A stretch of 64,000 nt of DNA from Rummeliibacillus stabekisii. Lineage in GTDB: Bacteria > Bacillota > Bacilli > Bacillales_A > Planococcaceae. The position numbers were made by a program, and so were the translations under genes. Numbering within the stretch: position 1 is the stretch's first letter; each line of letters starts with the position of its first letter. Shown piece after piece: positions 1-9,672 of the stretch. Under the pieces are notes generated by a model. That model was not told the origin of the DNA and searched no databases. It saw only the letters and a program-made list of their open reading frames with translations. The stretch spans positions 62,001-126,000 of the forward strand of contig NZ_BJVD01000002.1 in assembly GCF_007988965.1 (NCBI RefSeq), in the 5' to 3' direction.

Positions 1-508
1 GCGCTCGCGCAATCCCAATTCGTTGCCTTTGTCCACCACTGAATTCATGTGGATAACGATTGGCGTGATAGGATGTAAGCCCAACACATTCTAATAATTC
101 ATGTACTTTTTTTATTCTGTCTTTTTTGTTCATCATATTATGAACAATTAAGGGCTCAGCAATAGTTTCGCCTATCGTCATTCGTGGATTTAAGGAGGCA
201 TATGGATCCTGAAAGATCATTTGTAATTCTTTTCTTGCTTCTCGAATTTGTTTGTCGTTTAACTTACTAAGATCTCTTCCGTCAAACAAGATTTCTCCCT
301 CAGTCGGTGCAAGCAGTCTTGTAATCATTCGTCCAGTCGTAGACTTGCCGCATCCACTTTCCCCAACTAACCCTAACGTCTCTCCTTTTTCGATAGTAAG
401 CGATACTCCGTCCACTGCTCGAACAAAAGACTTTTTCTGCCCAAACAAACCTTTGTTGACTGGAAAATGTTTTTTTAGATTTTTGACTTCCAATAAGAGC
501 TCTGTCAT
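1..508 (-). CDS. Oligopeptide/dipeptide ABC transporter ATP-binding protein, DppF/AppF type (C-terminus cut by window edge)
   Basis: Second ATPase of a peptide importer; it would hydrolyse ATP on the cytoplasmic face of the DppB/DppC channel. Reading from an ATG at 508 gives 169 residues, open to the window edge. Walker [10 protein letters not shown] lies at about residues 49-57, the Q-loop region ([11 protein letters not shown]) near 99-109, and the ABC signature SGGQRQR near 157-163. Walker B and the rest lie outside. The start codon directly abuts the stop of the upstream ATPase gene, so the two are co-transcribed and probably translationally coupled. The family normally has about 320 residues, so roughly half is missing because of the window limit, not because of a mutation. 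Confidence 0.93.
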   Translation of the reverse strand, partial: MTELLLEVKNLKKHFPVNKGLFGQKKSFVRAVDGVSLTIEKGETLGLVGESGCGKSTTGRMITRLLAPTEGEILFDGRDLSKLNDKQIREARKELQMIFQDPYASLNPRMTIGETIAEPLIVHNMMNKKDRIKKVHELLECVGLTSYHANRYPHEFSGGQRQRIGIARA

Positions 509-1501
509 TTACTTTGCCTCCTTTACAAATTCATCCTCATAAAGGAAACAGCGACACTGATGTCCATTCGAAATCTGGCTCAACTCTGGATCTTCCGTTT
601 TACAAATCTCCATTACTTCTATGCAACGCGGAGCAAATTTGCAGCCCTTTGGCATATTAGCAGGAGTCGGAACATTACCCGGAATAGACGTAAGCCGCTC
701 TGATTTCAATCCTAATTTTGGAACAGAATTTAACAAGCCCTTTGTATAAGGATGTTTCGGATTTTCAAATAGTTCAAAGACATCCGCCTCTTCTACCACC
801 TTGCCCGCGTACATAACGACAATACGATCACACATTTCGGCCACTACCCCTAAATCATGAGTGATCAGCATCATAGCTGTACCCTTTTCTTGTTTCACCT
901 TTTTCATGATTTCTAATATTTGAGCCTGTATGGTTACATCTAATGCAGTTGTTGGTTCATCTGCTATTAATAATGTAGGATTACAAGACATGGCCATCGC
1001 AATCATTACTCTCTGTCTCATGCCGCCGGAAAGTTGGTGGGGAAATTCATCGATAATCTCTTCTGCTCTAGGTATACCAACAAGCTTTAACATGTTGATG
1101 ACGTGTTCTCGCGTTTTTTTCTTGTCATACTTCAAGTGTAGCCTAACTGCCTCTCCAATTTGTTGACCTATTTTATAAACTGGATTAAGCGATGTCATAG
1201 GTTCTTGAAAGATCATAGCTATTTCATTGCCTCGTATTTTACGCATTTTGTCTTCTGGCAGGGTTAAAAGATCACTATCTTTAAACCTGATAGATCCATC
1301 TACGACTTTACCAGGTGTATGACCAAGCAAGCCCATAATAGAAAGCGACGTTACACTTTTTCCACATCCGGATTCACCCACAATGCCCAGTGTCTCTCCT
1401 TCATTGATAAATAGGTCAACGCCATTCACTGCAGGTATTTGTTGATTATCAACGAAAAAATAAGTTTTTAAATTAGATATCTCTAATAACCTATTACTCA
1501 T
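509..1501 (-). CDS. Oligopeptide/dipeptide ABC transporter ATP-binding protein, DppD/OppD type
   Basis: First ATPase of the peptide importer, 330 residues, the usual length. Walker A GESGCGKS is at 42-49, signature LSGGMRQR at 157-164, and Walker B LLIADEP at 177-183. The C-terminal oligopeptide-transporter extension with the CKFAPRC-type cysteine motif is present near residues 287-293. The ATG start has a GGGAG ribosome site about 7 nt upstream. It sits 18 nt after dppC and abuts dppF. Together with the permeases and lipoprotein it forms a complete importer of the peptide/nickel family 5 type. The exact substrate cannot be told from sequence; the linked asparaginase gene hints at peptide or amino-acid scavenging. 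Confidence 0.94.
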   Translation of the reverse strand: MSNRLLEISNLKTYFFVDNQQIPAVNGVDLFINEGETLGIVGESGCGKSVTSLSIMGLLGHTPGKVVDGSIRFKDSDLLTLPEDKMRKIRGNEIAMIFQEPMTSLNPVYKIGQQIGEAVRLHLKYDKKKTREHVINMLKLVGIPRAEEIIDEFPHQLSGGMRQRVMIAMAMSCNPTLLIADEPTTALDVTIQAQILEIMKKVKQEKGTAMMLITHDLGVVAEMCDRIVVMYAGKVVEEADVFELFENPKHPYTKGLLNSVPKLGLKSERLTSIPGNVPTPANMPKGCKFAPRCIEVMEICKTEDPELSQISNGHQCRCFLYEDEFVKEAK

Positions 1502-1519
1502 ATGATCGCTCCCTATCTA

Positions 1520-2419
1520 TTAATCTTTCATCTTCGGATCGAGCGCATCTCGTAATCCATCACCTAACAAATTAAAAGCAAGAACCGTAATAAATATGGA
1601 TAGACCGGGGAAAAACGTAACATGGGGAGCCGTGTTTAGAAAATCTCTCCCTGCACTGAGCATGGCACCCCATTCTGGAGATGGCGGCTGTGCACCCAAT
1701 CCTAAAAAGCTCAAACTTGCAGCTGTTAAAATCGCTGTGCCAATTCGCATCGTAAAATAGACAATGATACTTGAGAGGGTGCTGGGGAAAATGTGTTTAA
1801 ATATAATCCTTTTTGCTGATGCTCCAACTGACCTGGCCGATTCAACATACAACGTTTCTTTAATCGAGAGAGTACTGCTTCTGACAATTCGCGCAAAAGT
1901 CGGTATACCAAAAATAGCAACAGCAATCACGACATTCCCTAACCCTGGCCCCAAGATAGCGATAATCCCAATAGCGAGTAAAATGCCGGGAAAGGCAAAT
2001 AAAACATCACAAATTCGCATAATCATATTATCGAGCCAGCCACCATAATAACCACTGACTAAGCCTAAAATTGTTCCAAGAACAGCACTGAAAAATACAG
2101 AGCTTAATCCGACAAAAAGAGAAATTCTTGTTCCTTCGATAATTCTGCTAAAGATGTCTCTTCCAAATGCATCTGTGCCAGCTAAATGCTGCATGGACGG
2201 TGAACTCAAAATATTTTCATAATCCGGCTCTACAGCTGAATATGGTGCAATAAATGGACCTAATAGCGCCACAATAAATAAGAATCCAATAAAAAAGGCA
2301 GCAATCATTGCAATACGCTGTTTCTTAAATTTTCTCCAGAACTCTAAAAACGGGGTTCGGACTTTTTCGGCTTCTTGTCGGCCATCTTTTATATGAAGAT
2401 CCACAGTACCATTTTTCAA
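1520..2419 (-). CDS. Peptide ABC transporter permease, DppC/OppC type
   Basis: Inner-membrane channel subunit, 299 residues. An N-terminal cytoplasmic stretch with one membrane segment (about 35-57) resembles the OppC_N region and is followed by five further hydrophobic segments. The EAA loop that docks to the ATPase is visible as [20 protein letters not shown] in the second half. The start is TTG, chosen because GGGGG lies 7 nt upstream and the family N-terminus fits. It lies between dppB and dppD with short spacers, consistent with one operon. Family assignment is firm; substrate is unknown. Confidence 0.93.
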   Translation of the reverse strand: MKNGTVDLHIKDGRQEAEKVRTPFLEFWRKFKKQRIAMIAAFFIGFLFIVALLGPFIAPYSAVEPDYENILSSPSMQHLAGTDAFGRDIFSRIIEGTRISLFVGLSSVFFSAVLGTILGLVSGYYGGWLDNMIMRICDVLFAFPGILLAIGIIAILGPGLGNVVIAVAIFGIPTFARIVRSSTLSIKETLYVESARSVGASAKRIIFKHIFPSTLSSIIVYFTMRIGTAILTAASLSFLGLGAQPPSPEWGAMLSAGRDFLNTAPHVTFFPGLSIFITVLAFNLLGDGLRDALDPKMKD

Positions 2420-2437
2420 CTCTCTACCCCCTCTTTA

Positions 2438-3358
2438 TTATTTATAGCGAATTTGCGGATTCATCATCCCATATAAAACATCCACAATTAGATTAATCAA
2501 AATGAACTCTAATGCAAAAAGCAGCATTTCTGCTTGAATGACCGGATAATCGCGAAACGATACTGAATCAATTAACAAACGTCCTAATCCAGGCCAACTA
2601 AATACAGTTTCCACGACAATAGATCCTCCCAATAAAAAGCCAAACTGTAATCCAGTCATCGTTATTACTGGTATCATGGCATTCTTTAAAGCATGATTCC
2701 ACACCACTACATTTTCTTTAAGCCCCTTCGCCCTTCCAGTCCGAATATAATCTTCTCTTAGGATGTCCATTAAAGAAGATCGTGTAAAACGCGCTATAAC
2801 AGCAGCCACTCCTGCTCCTAAAGTAACTGAAGGAAGAATATAGCTTTTCCAAGACTCAATTCCTCCTGTTGGAAACCATCCAAGCTTTACTGAAAATAAT
2901 TGAATGAGCATTAAACCCAACCAAAAGGATGGCAACGAGATTCCTGAAACAGCCCCAAACATCCCTGTGTAATCTTGCCACTTGTTTCGCTTTGTGGCTG
3001 AAATGACTCCTATCAGCAATCCAAAAACAATTGCCCACACCATACTCCAAATTGTTAACCAGAAGGTGGGCATAAATCTGTCCGCTATCTCATCAAATAC
3101 AGGTCTTTTGGTTTTCATTGATGTACCTAAATCGCCCTGTAGTATTTTTCCTAGATATACAAAGTATTGTTTAACTTTTGGTTGATCTAAACCCAATTCT
3201 TGCCGTACAAGCTCTACATCTTTATAGCTCGCATCAGGTCCTGCTACTAGTCTTGCAGGATCTCCTGGAATCATATGCACAAACATAAATATAAAAATAG
3301 AGACAATGAAGAGAGTTGGAATAATCCCTAATAAGCGCTTAATCGTATAGTGAAACAT
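2438..3358 (-). CDS. Peptide ABC transporter permease, DppB/OppB type
   Basis: The other channel subunit, 306 residues with about six membrane segments. The N-terminus ([17 protein letters not shown]) is typical of DppB, and the EAA loop is seen as [20 protein letters not shown] around 210-230. The ATG is preceded by GGGGGAGG at good spacing. It follows the binding-protein gene after an 81-nt gap that carries a hairpin, a common arrangement where the binding protein is made in excess over the membrane parts. Confidence 0.94.
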   Translation of the reverse strand: MFHYTIKRLLGIIPTLFIVSIFIFMFVHMIPGDPARLVAGPDASYKDVELVRQELGLDQPKVKQYFVYLGKILQGDLGTSMKTKRPVFDEIADRFMPTFWLTIWSMVWAIVFGLLIGVISATKRNKWQDYTGMFGAVSGISLPSFWLGLMLIQLFSVKLGWFPTGGIESWKSYILPSVTLGAGVAAVIARFTRSSLMDILREDYIRTGRAKGLKENVVVWNHALKNAMIPVITMTGLQFGFLLGGSIVVETVFSWPGLGRLLIDSVSFRDYPVIQAEMLLFALEFILINLIVDVLYGMMNPQIRYK

Positions 3359-3399
3359 AATCCTCCCCCTCGAAGATTGTTAGTAAAGGTTCTTATAAT

Positions 3400-3434
3400 A
3401 GTGAGCGCTAATTTTGCAACTAGCGCTCTTCACT
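3400..3434 (-). promoter_or_regulatory. Intercistronic hairpin between the binding-protein and permease genes
   Basis: Arms AGTGAGCGCTA and TAGCGCTcttCACT can pair around a 10-nt loop with a small bulge. No run of T follows in either direction, so it is not a typical intrinsic terminator. In binding-protein-dependent operons such hairpins often protect the upstream message from 3' decay; that role is inferred here from position only. Confidence 0.6.
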
Positions 3435-3439
3435 ATGTG

Positions 3440-5050
3440 TTATCTTTTAATTTCAGCTTCACTTGCGCTGAGCGCACCATCGGGAAGTAAATAGACGCCT
3501 TCCAAGTAATTCTTTTTGCCTGCCATTGTATCTTCAACCATGAGATACGCCCATGGAGCATCCTTCCAAATAATTTCTTGCATTTCAGCATAGGCTTCTT
3601 TGCGTTTTTCTTGGTCTGCTGTTTGAAGGCCTGCATCAATTAATTCATCTACTTTTTTATTTTCATAATATGATACGTTATAAGATGTTGGAGGAGCTGA
3701 ATCACCCGCTAACAGTGGGCGGATTCCCCAGTCTGCATCACCTGTAGAAGAAGACCAACCGCCATAGTAAAGCTCTACCTCAGCATCTTTTGCATTTTGT
3801 ACAGACCATATTTTATCTGAAAGTGTCCCGGATTCCATTGGGACCACGTTTACTTTAATACCGACTTGGCTCAGTTGCTGTTGTATGAATTCCATTGCCT
3901 TCATAGCATCCGAGTTGTTCGCGCCCCATACTTTTGTTTCAAAACCATTCTCGTATCCTGCTTCTTTTAACAATTTTTTTGCTTTTTCAAGATCATAAGG
4001 ATATGGTGTTTGCTTAGAATAGAATTGGAGACCTTCTGGAATAATGGAGTCCATTTCACTTCCATATCCGCGGTAAACCACTTTTAAAAATGCTTCCTTA
4101 TTGATAGCATAGTTAATTGCCTGGCGTACTCGCACATCATTAAATGGTTTCTTCGTGGTATTCATCGACATATACCGGGCCACAATGGATGGCTTATTTT
4201 CAACTACAATTCCGTTTTTACCGTTTATTTGAGCAGCTTGTTCAGTTGGAATTGGATAAATGAAATCAGCTTCGCCTGTTTGAAGCATGGCTACACGCGC
4301 ACCATTTTCCGGCACTGGTTTAAACTTTATATCATCAACTTTCGGCAATCCTGCTTGCCAGTAATCTGGATTTTTCACAACTGTTAAATGATCACTTTGA
4401 TCCCACTCAGAAAATTTGAATGGACCTGTGCCAACTGGATGTGTCGCAACATCTTTTCCATACTTTTTAATGGCTTTAGGGCTCATGATTCTTGCCGCTG
4501 GATGGGCGAAGTTATTCAGCATTGCACCAAATGGTTTCTTTAATGTCACCTTGAAGGTGTAATCATCGATCGCTTCTGTTTTCTCCACAAGCTCGAACAT
4601 GCTATAACGTTTTAATTTATTATCCGGATTTGCTACACGATCGATATTGACCTTTACAGCTTTTGCATTAAATGGAGCACCATCGTGAAACTTTATTCCT
4701 TTTCTCAGATTGAAGGTGATTTCTTTTGCATCTTTACTAGCTTTATAGCTTTCCGCCAATACAGGAATCATTTTCATATCCTTATCAAAGCCAACAAGTC
4801 CTTCTAACATGGTGGATTGAATGGAACCAGACAGTGTATCATTTGTGTCTTGTGGATCCATGCTCACAAGATTATCTTTAATGGCAATCGTAAGAGAGTT
4901 GCCTTCTTTCTTTGCAAGCGATTGGTTTTTAGGATTTGCATTCTTGGATGGATTAGGTTCTTTGCTTGTGGAACCAGAACACCCTGCAAGCACAAGGAGT
5001 ACTGCCAATAAACTAGTTAACCATACAAATAGACATCTTTTCTTAAACAT
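3440..5050 (-). CDS. Peptide ABC transporter substrate-binding lipoprotein (SBP family 5)
   Basis: Extracellular ligand-binding protein, 536 residues. A signal peptide ends in lipobox LAGC with Cys24 as the lipidated residue, followed by a Ser/Lys/Asn-rich linker. The body matches the SBP_bac_5 fold: TIAIKDNLVSMDPQDTND near the start of the mature domain and GTGPFKFSEWDQSDHLTVVK in the middle, as in DppE/AppA/OppA proteins. The ATG has a GGGGGAAGGG ribosome site. The gene lies between the asparaginase gene (36-nt gap without a terminator) and the permeases, so all six are probably one transcript. Ligand specificity (dipeptide, oligopeptide, glutathione) cannot be decided from sequence. Confidence 0.93.
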   Translation of the reverse strand: MFKKRCLFVWLTSLLAVLLVLAGCSGSTSKEPNPSKNANPKNQSLAKKEGNSLTIAIKDNLVSMDPQDTNDTLSGSIQSTMLEGLVGFDKDMKMIPVLAESYKASKDAKEITFNLRKGIKFHDGAPFNAKAVKVNIDRVANPDNKLKRYSMFELVEKTEAIDDYTFKVTLKKPFGAMLNNFAHPAARIMSPKAIKKYGKDVATHPVGTGPFKFSEWDQSDHLTVVKNPDYWQAGLPKVDDIKFKPVPENGARVAMLQTGEADFIYPIPTEQAAQINGKNGIVVENKPSIVARYMSMNTTKKPFNDVRVRQAINYAINKEAFLKVVYRGYGSEMDSIIPEGLQFYSKQTPYPYDLEKAKKLLKEAGYENGFETKVWGANNSDAMKAMEFIQQQLSQVGIKVNVVPMESGTLSDKIWSVQNAKDAEVELYYGGWSSSTGDADWGIRPLLAGDSAPPTSYNVSYYENKKVDELIDAGLQTADQEKRKEAYAEMQEIIWKDAPWAYLMVEDTMAGKKNYLEGVYLLPDGALSASEAEIKR

Positions 5051-5086
5051 TTCCCTTCCCCCTCGACATTTTTATTTTCCCTGCTT

Positions 5087-6097
5087 CTAACACTTTCGCA
5101 AAATAAAAGATGGAACAAGTTGCCCTATATCCTCTTGTCGGGCATTTTTTAAAACTGGCTGATGATATTGCCTTAAATGATTCAATTGTTCTTGATCTAA
5201 TAAATCCAGCTGTCTCAGTACCTCTAATGCTGTTGGATAAACGGCCCTGCTGTTCCCGTCTTCTACCTTTATAGCAATGCCGACGCCAGTTTCTTTATCG
5301 CCAATTAAGTACACAGCCTCGGCTCCTGCTTTTCCAAACATTCTTCCTGCGGCAGCTTTCATAAAATCTGTACAAAAACGGGCCGTCCCACCAACCATTT
5401 CCGGATATTTCATCATAGCGGTAGTGATTCGATTAACCGCTTCGGTCCGGCTGTCTGAAAATGTGTTTGGACGAGTCATTCTTGCAAATCCATATGCTAA
5501 TCGTTCTAATGGCAATGCATGTACCGGCACTCCACAACCGTCTATCCCAATCTTTATTTTTCCAATTGGATACTCAGTCACCTCAGAAATCACCTTCATG
5601 ATACGTTGTTGGACAGGATGATCAGGTAAATAATAGTCTTCCAGTGATTCACTGTTATGCTTTGCTGTCACTAGCATGCCTGTATGCTTCCCTGAACAAT
5701 TATTATATAAAGGGGTCAGTTCCTTTCCGGCTGCCATGAGCTGTTTATAAGCTTCCTGCGAATGAGGAATATGGGTGCCGCATTGCAAGACTGCTTCTTC
5801 TATGCCTGTCCTTTTTAACATCGCTAAAACGCGATCGGTATGCTGTGCTTCTCCGCTATGTGATGCACAACATAAGGAGAGGTCCTGTTCACTTAGCCCA
5901 TATCGATCCGCTGCTCCCGTTTCCACAATCGGCATAGCTTGCAACGGTTTCACTGCAGAACGAGCATAGGTTTCTCGATATGGGTCACCCGCTGCATATA
6001 GTAATGTACCTGCCGAATCAACAACTGCTACATGTCCAAAATGAGAGCTTTCTATCTTTTTCCCGCGATAAACATCTACAAGTTTCAATGGATTCAT
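5087..6097 (-). CDS. Asparaginase, asparaginase II family (PF06089-like)
   Basis: Probably hydrolyses L-asparagine to aspartate and ammonia. The 336-residue protein matches the Rhizobium etli-type asparaginase family, which is unrelated to E. coli AnsA/AnsB. Recognisable parts are SHFGHVAVVDSAG near the N-terminus, YARSAVKPLQAMPIVETGAA, CCASHSGE, NNCSGKHTGML and IGIDGCGVPVHALPL. The conserved SGKH and CCASHSGE segments carry the catalytic residues in this family. No signal peptide, so cytosolic. It is the first gene of the peptide-transporter transcript, which fits release of ammonium or aspartate from imported peptides. ATG start with GAGGTG upstream. Confidence 0.9.
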   Translation of the reverse strand: MNPLKLVDVYRGKKIESSHFGHVAVVDSAGTLLYAAGDPYRETYARSAVKPLQAMPIVETGAADRYGLSEQDLSLCCASHSGEAQHTDRVLAMLKRTGIEEAVLQCGTHIPHSQEAYKQLMAAGKELTPLYNNCSGKHTGMLVTAKHNSESLEDYYLPDHPVQQRIMKVISEVTEYPIGKIKIGIDGCGVPVHALPLERLAYGFARMTRPNTFSDSRTEAVNRITTAMMKYPEMVGGTARFCTDFMKAAAGRMFGKAGAEAVYLIGDKETGVGIAIKVEDGNSRAVYPTALEVLRQLDLLDQEQLNHLRQYHQPVLKNARQEDIGQLVPSFILRKC

Positions 6098-6239
6098 CTT
6101 TATGCACCTCTTCTCATCAATAAAATTCGTTCAAATGTTTGACCTATTATATTGATGAGGAAAGTCTATTAGAACCGAATTCTTTCAGAGAATATCAATA
6201 ATCCTTCATAGATATCAGATAAAAGTGGTATAACCATTT

Positions 6240-6271
6240 AGCAGAAGAGGCATATAGCAGAAGAGGCATAT
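6240..6271. repeat. 16-bp tandem duplication in the 6098-6410 intergenic region
   Basis: The unit AGCAGAAGAGGCATAT occurs twice in direct succession, followed by a partial third start (AGCAT). It sits in the 313-bp divergent spacer between the asparaginase gene and the DMT exporter gene. The rest of the spacer is AT-rich; TATAAT at 6374-6379 is a plausible -10 box for the exporter. The duplication looks like replication slippage and no function is evident. Confidence 0.85.
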
Positions 6272-6410
6272 AGCATGTTTTTTTATTGCTGTGATAATTC
6301 TTTGATGGACATTGGAATATAGAGTGGCCTTTATATGGGTAATTTTATTTATTCAAAATTCAGAAATGCTTGTTATAATTAGCTATACTTAAATAAAGGA
6401 GCTGGCTACC

Positions 6411-7319
6411 TTGCCTATGTTGTATGTATGTTTATTGTTATTGACGAGTTTTCTATGGGCGGGGAATTTTGTAGTGGGAAAATCACTTGTAGACCATGCT
6501 AGCCCCATTACCTTGACTACCTTAAGATGGTTGATTGCTGTACTTTGTCTCCTACCATTTGTATGGTGGAAAGAAAAGAAGCTGTTGCCATCAAAAAGTG
6601 CCCTTCTACCACTTATACTGATGGGTGTGACAGGCGTGGTGTTATTTAATATTTTTCAATTTTTAGCGCTCGAACATACTTCGGCGACAAATGTTGGGTT
6701 AATTTCCACACTTAATACCATTTCAATCGCTGTCTTTTCTTTTTTTCTATTAAAAGAGCGGATTGCTCCATTACAAACACTCGCAATGGCCTCCTCTTTC
6801 TTTGGCGTTTTGCTTGTACTGACAAAAGGGAAATTAGGCTTACTTCTCGCCTTTCAATTCAATGTGGGTGATTTGTGGATGATTGCGGCTGTTCTGATTT
6901 GGGGGCTTTATTCTGTTTTTAGTAAATGGGCGATGGCGAAAACCACACCGTTAATGGCTACCTTGTATTCAGGTATTTTTGGGCTAATCGCCATAATTCC
7001 TTTTAATGTAGCTGACTTCCACATCACCAATGTCAATCCATCCTTCTTGGGTGCCCTTTTTTATACCGGGCTGATCTCTACAGTCCTATGTATGGTGCTT
7101 TGGAATATTGGCGTACAAAAAATCGGCGCAACAACTGCTGGCCTTTTCTTGAATTTCAATCCTATTTTTACAGCCATCTTATCTTTTTTACTTTTAAGAG
7201 AACGAATGACGTTCATCCAAGTGATCGGCAGCATCATCGTCATTGCAGGCTGCTACTTGTTTTCTATTTTTAAAGCAAAAGAAGACGCTGAAGTTCATGA
7301 AGAAAGTTCGGCTGCATGA
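6411..7319 (+). CDS. DMT-superfamily (EamA) transporter
   Basis: Ten predicted membrane segments arranged as two EamA halves, 302 residues. The first half starts LLTSFLWAGNFVVGKSLV and the second at DLWMIAAVLIWGLYSVFSKW, the usual internal duplication. This family exports metabolites or amino acids, but the substrate cannot be assigned. The start is taken as TTG at 6411 because AAGGAG lies 9-10 nt upstream; an ATG at 6417 is the alternative. It is a single gene followed by a clear terminator. Confidence 0.88.
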   Translation: MPMLYVCLLLLTSFLWAGNFVVGKSLVDHASPITLTTLRWLIAVLCLLPFVWWKEKKLLPSKSALLPLILMGVTGVVLFNIFQFLALEHTSATNVGLISTLNTISIAVFSFFLLKERIAPLQTLAMASSFFGVLLVLTKGKLGLLLAFQFNVGDLWMIAAVLIWGLYSVFSKWAMAKTTPLMATLYSGIFGLIAIIPFNVADFHITNVNPSFLGALFYTGLISTVLCMVLWNIGVQKIGATTAGLFLNFNPIFTAILSFLLLRERMTFIQVIGSIIVIAGCYLFSIFKAKEDAEVHEESSAA

Positions 7320-7361
7320 TTTAAACAAAGCCTTACATAATCCGTACATTCATATTAAAAA

Positions 7362-7396
7362 AACGAGTGGAAACAATTTCCCGCTCGTTTTTTATT
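7362..7396 (+). terminator. Intrinsic terminator after the DMT exporter gene
   Basis: AACGAG-T-GGAAA pairs with TTTCC-CG-CTCGTT, followed by a T-rich tract. Confidence 0.8.
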
Positions 7397-7491
7397 TATG
7401 TAGTTATATAAACAACTTTCAGTCTACTTCTTATTATTTCCAACTACACTGAATAATTGTGCCATCTCCGAAATAAAGTTATTTATAACAT

Positions 7492-8061
7492 TCAATTCTC
7501 ACTTTTATAATACATATATAAAGTTCCTGAAAGTTCGGAAACAAAAGCAGTTTTTGTAGCAATGATTTTTTTCTTATTTAGCAGATATGCATAAACAACA
7601 TCATAATATTGTTGAGCTTTACCACTAGATGTTGTCTTAAATACTAGGAGAGCATTCTCAACATTACATATAGTCTTAGCTTGTGTAAGTAGTGTTTCAA
7701 TCCTTTCCTTATTACGAACATTCATTATTCCAATAACATTAGATGGTGAATATTCACGTTCACAAAAAAGCTTTTCCAAAGTCTCTTCATCTTTTTTAAA
7801 TAAGTTTTCACGTTCTAAATGTAATACAAAATCATTCCAATATTCACCATCCCAATTGTCCCACCATGTTAAGTCCATTGGTCTGTTTTGACCATTACAA
7901 GTGTCTTCCGTGAAAGGGAAATAACCCAACATAGAACCTAGTCTAGAAAAATGCTCGATTTCAGTCATAGTAAATGAGTGTTTACCATGGTAAATTGTTA
8001 GATTAAAAGTATGATAGTTTCTAACATACCCATCAAACAATTTCATTAAATCTAAATCCAT
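7492..8061 (-). CDS. Hypothetical protein, family not recognised
   Basis: 189 residues from the ATG at 8061, chosen because AAAGGTGG lies 8 nt upstream; a GTG four codons earlier would overlap that site. Soluble, with no signal peptide or membrane segment. The protein is rich in aromatic residues (WWDNWDGEYWNDF in the middle). The C-terminal half (NALLVFKTTSSGKAQQYYDVVYAYLLNKKKIIA) could form an alpha/beta fold. It is monocistronic between two terminators. I could not assign a function. Confidence 0.7.
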   Translation of the reverse strand: MDLDLMKLFDGYVRNYHTFNLTIYHGKHSFTMTEIEHFSRLGSMLGYFPFTEDTCNGQNRPMDLTWWDNWDGEYWNDFVLHLERENLFKKDEETLEKLFCEREYSPSNVIGIMNVRNKERIETLLTQAKTICNVENALLVFKTTSSGKAQQYYDVVYAYLLNKKKIIATKTAFVSELSGTLYMYYKSEN

Positions 8062-8153
8062 AAGAAAAACCACCTTTCATAACTCCCGATTATCAATTTA
8101 CTTCTTTCGATAATAAAGCTTAATAATCCTTCTTACTCACAGTAATTGTAAAT

Positions 8154-8200
8154 AAAAAAACAAAACCCTTGAATGCCATATTCCGCAAACTTGGGTTTTG
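8154..8200 (-). terminator. Intrinsic terminator of the hydantoin operon
   Basis: On the minus strand CAAAACCC and GGGTTTTG form an 8-bp stem around a long loop, followed by seven T. It lies about 60 bp downstream of the permease stop codon. Confidence 0.75.
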
Positions 8201-8262
8201 ATTTTCTCTAAATACTATAATAAGGAAAGATAAGGATTCTTGAATTGTTTATTATAATAACT

Positions 8263-9600
8263 TCATACAGTAAAATGGTCAGGTGCAATATTCTTTTTAA
8301 CACGCATAGCAATTATATAGACAATCGCAGAAACCAATAGCGATTGGACTGCTGGGAGCCCTACATTATATACATATTGCGTCAAATAGCCAACAAAGAT
8401 ACCGGCAACTAAAGCGATCGTTGCCATCCAGTTCCATCCATTCTTATCTTCCCACTCCTGTTTACGAATCATGAAGAAGTCCGCCATCATTACTCCACCG
8501 ATTGCTGGATACAATAGAGCAGTTAAATACAAGAAGTCCATAAAGTGGTCAAGAATTCCCAATAGTGCAACTATTATAGCGAGTATTGTTCCTAATAATG
8601 TTAAAAGCGCACGCCCCTTACCGGAATTCACATTCAAAACATTTGCTAAGGCGAGACCCATGCTATAGTTATTTACAAGCTGTGAGGTCCATGTAGCAAA
8701 CCATAGGATTAGAAATCCCCAAATCGGAAAACCCATGCCCATCATCACATTCACAATATCAGCATCACCTACGCCTACTGCCATTATTGCTCCGACAATG
8801 AAAAGAGGGAATCCAACTAATACGATGCCACTCGGAATGATAAAGTTATCCTTCCAAGTAGGTTTTGCATAGCGCGTGTAATCTGATGCGATCACCCACT
8901 GAGAAACATTCACCCCAATAACAAGGCTGATAGCTGCCCATATAGACATGGTAGGCTCAGGATGCCAGGAACTAATGGTTTCCCACCCTGTATTCTTTAA
9001 GGCATAGTATATCCCTCCTGCAATCAAAAGTAAGCCTGCTGGTACAGCGATATAATCTGTCCATTTCATTGAGCTATAGCCAATAATAGAAGGCAATGCA
9101 AAGAGTAAACCACAAATAACTGTTACAATGGCCCATCCAATCCAGTTATTCTTATAATCAATCCCAAACATCGCTGATATAGCATTCCCCGCAACTGCCG
9201 TTTGAACTGCCCACCAGCCAAGTGAAACAAGGAAAATCGTCAATCCGACTAAGACTTTTGCTTGCACAGATCCAAAGCTCGTCTTCGCTATAACGGAAGA
9301 GGCTCTTCCTGTTTTAGCGCCGATATATCCTTGAAGCGTATTTCCAATCCACTGAATACCGAATAGCGAAATAATCAGTATCACAAGAATGGTAGACAAT
9401 CCAAAGCTAGCAGCAAGAGAAGCTCCTACCATCAAAACCGGAATGGTAAATTCTAAACCGCCAAAAATCATGGCTGGTGTCAGCCAATGCTGGCGCTGGG
9501 ATTCTGGAATTGAATCCAACGCTTGGTCTTGTTCCATAAAACCTTCAGCACTCGTTTTGTTTGTTTTTTCCGCCACCTCTACTGTATTCGGTTGTGCCAT
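8263..9600 (-). CDS. NCS1-family cytosine/hydantoin-type permease
   Basis: Nucleobase-cation-symport-1 transporter, 445 residues and about 12 membrane segments. The N-terminal DSIPESQRQHWLTPAMIFGGL and the FGIQWIGNTLQGYIGAKTGR region are typical of the CodB-like branch. Likely substrates are cytosine, hydantoins or related ureido rings; its place as last gene of an ATP-dependent hydantoinase operon favours a hydantoin-like compound. The ATG at 9600 has AAAGGGGG directly upstream; an ATG 18 nt earlier has no ribosome site. A terminator-like hairpin separates it from the cupin gene, so it may be expressed at a lower level. Confidence 0.88.
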   Translation of the reverse strand: MAQPNTVEVAEKTNKTSAEGFMEQDQALDSIPESQRQHWLTPAMIFGGLEFTIPVLMVGASLAASFGLSTILVILIISLFGIQWIGNTLQGYIGAKTGRASSVIAKTSFGSVQAKVLVGLTIFLVSLGWWAVQTAVAGNAISAMFGIDYKNNWIGWAIVTVICGLLFALPSIIGYSSMKWTDYIAVPAGLLLIAGGIYYALKNTGWETISSWHPEPTMSIWAAISLVIGVNVSQWVIASDYTRYAKPTWKDNFIIPSGIVLVGFPLFIVGAIMAVGVGDADIVNVMMGMGFPIWGFLILWFATWTSQLVNNYSMGLALANVLNVNSGKGRALLTLLGTILAIIVALLGILDHFMDFLYLTALLYPAIGGVMMADFFMIRKQEWEDKNGWNWMATIALVAGIFVGYLTQYVYNVGLPAVQSLLVSAIVYIIAMRVKKNIAPDHFTV

Positions 9601-9622
9601 ATGTTTCCCCCTTTTCATTTTT

Positions 9623-9666
9623 AAAAAATGAGAGAATAGAAAACTTGTAAAAGCTTCTATTCTCTC
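9623..9666 (-). terminator. Terminator-like hairpin between the cupin and permease genes
   Basis: Perfect 12-bp arms GAGAGAATAGAA and TTCTATTCTCTC enclose a 13-nt loop. On the minus strand they are followed by A and six T, which is the form of an intrinsic terminator inside the operon. Partial read-through would lower permease expression relative to the enzymes. Confidence 0.75.
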
Positions 9667-9672
9667 TTTGCA

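Noticed and set aside
3400-3434. Hairpin after the binding-protein gene as a terminator
   Set aside because: No T-run follows in either direction; more likely an mRNA-stabilising element within the operon.
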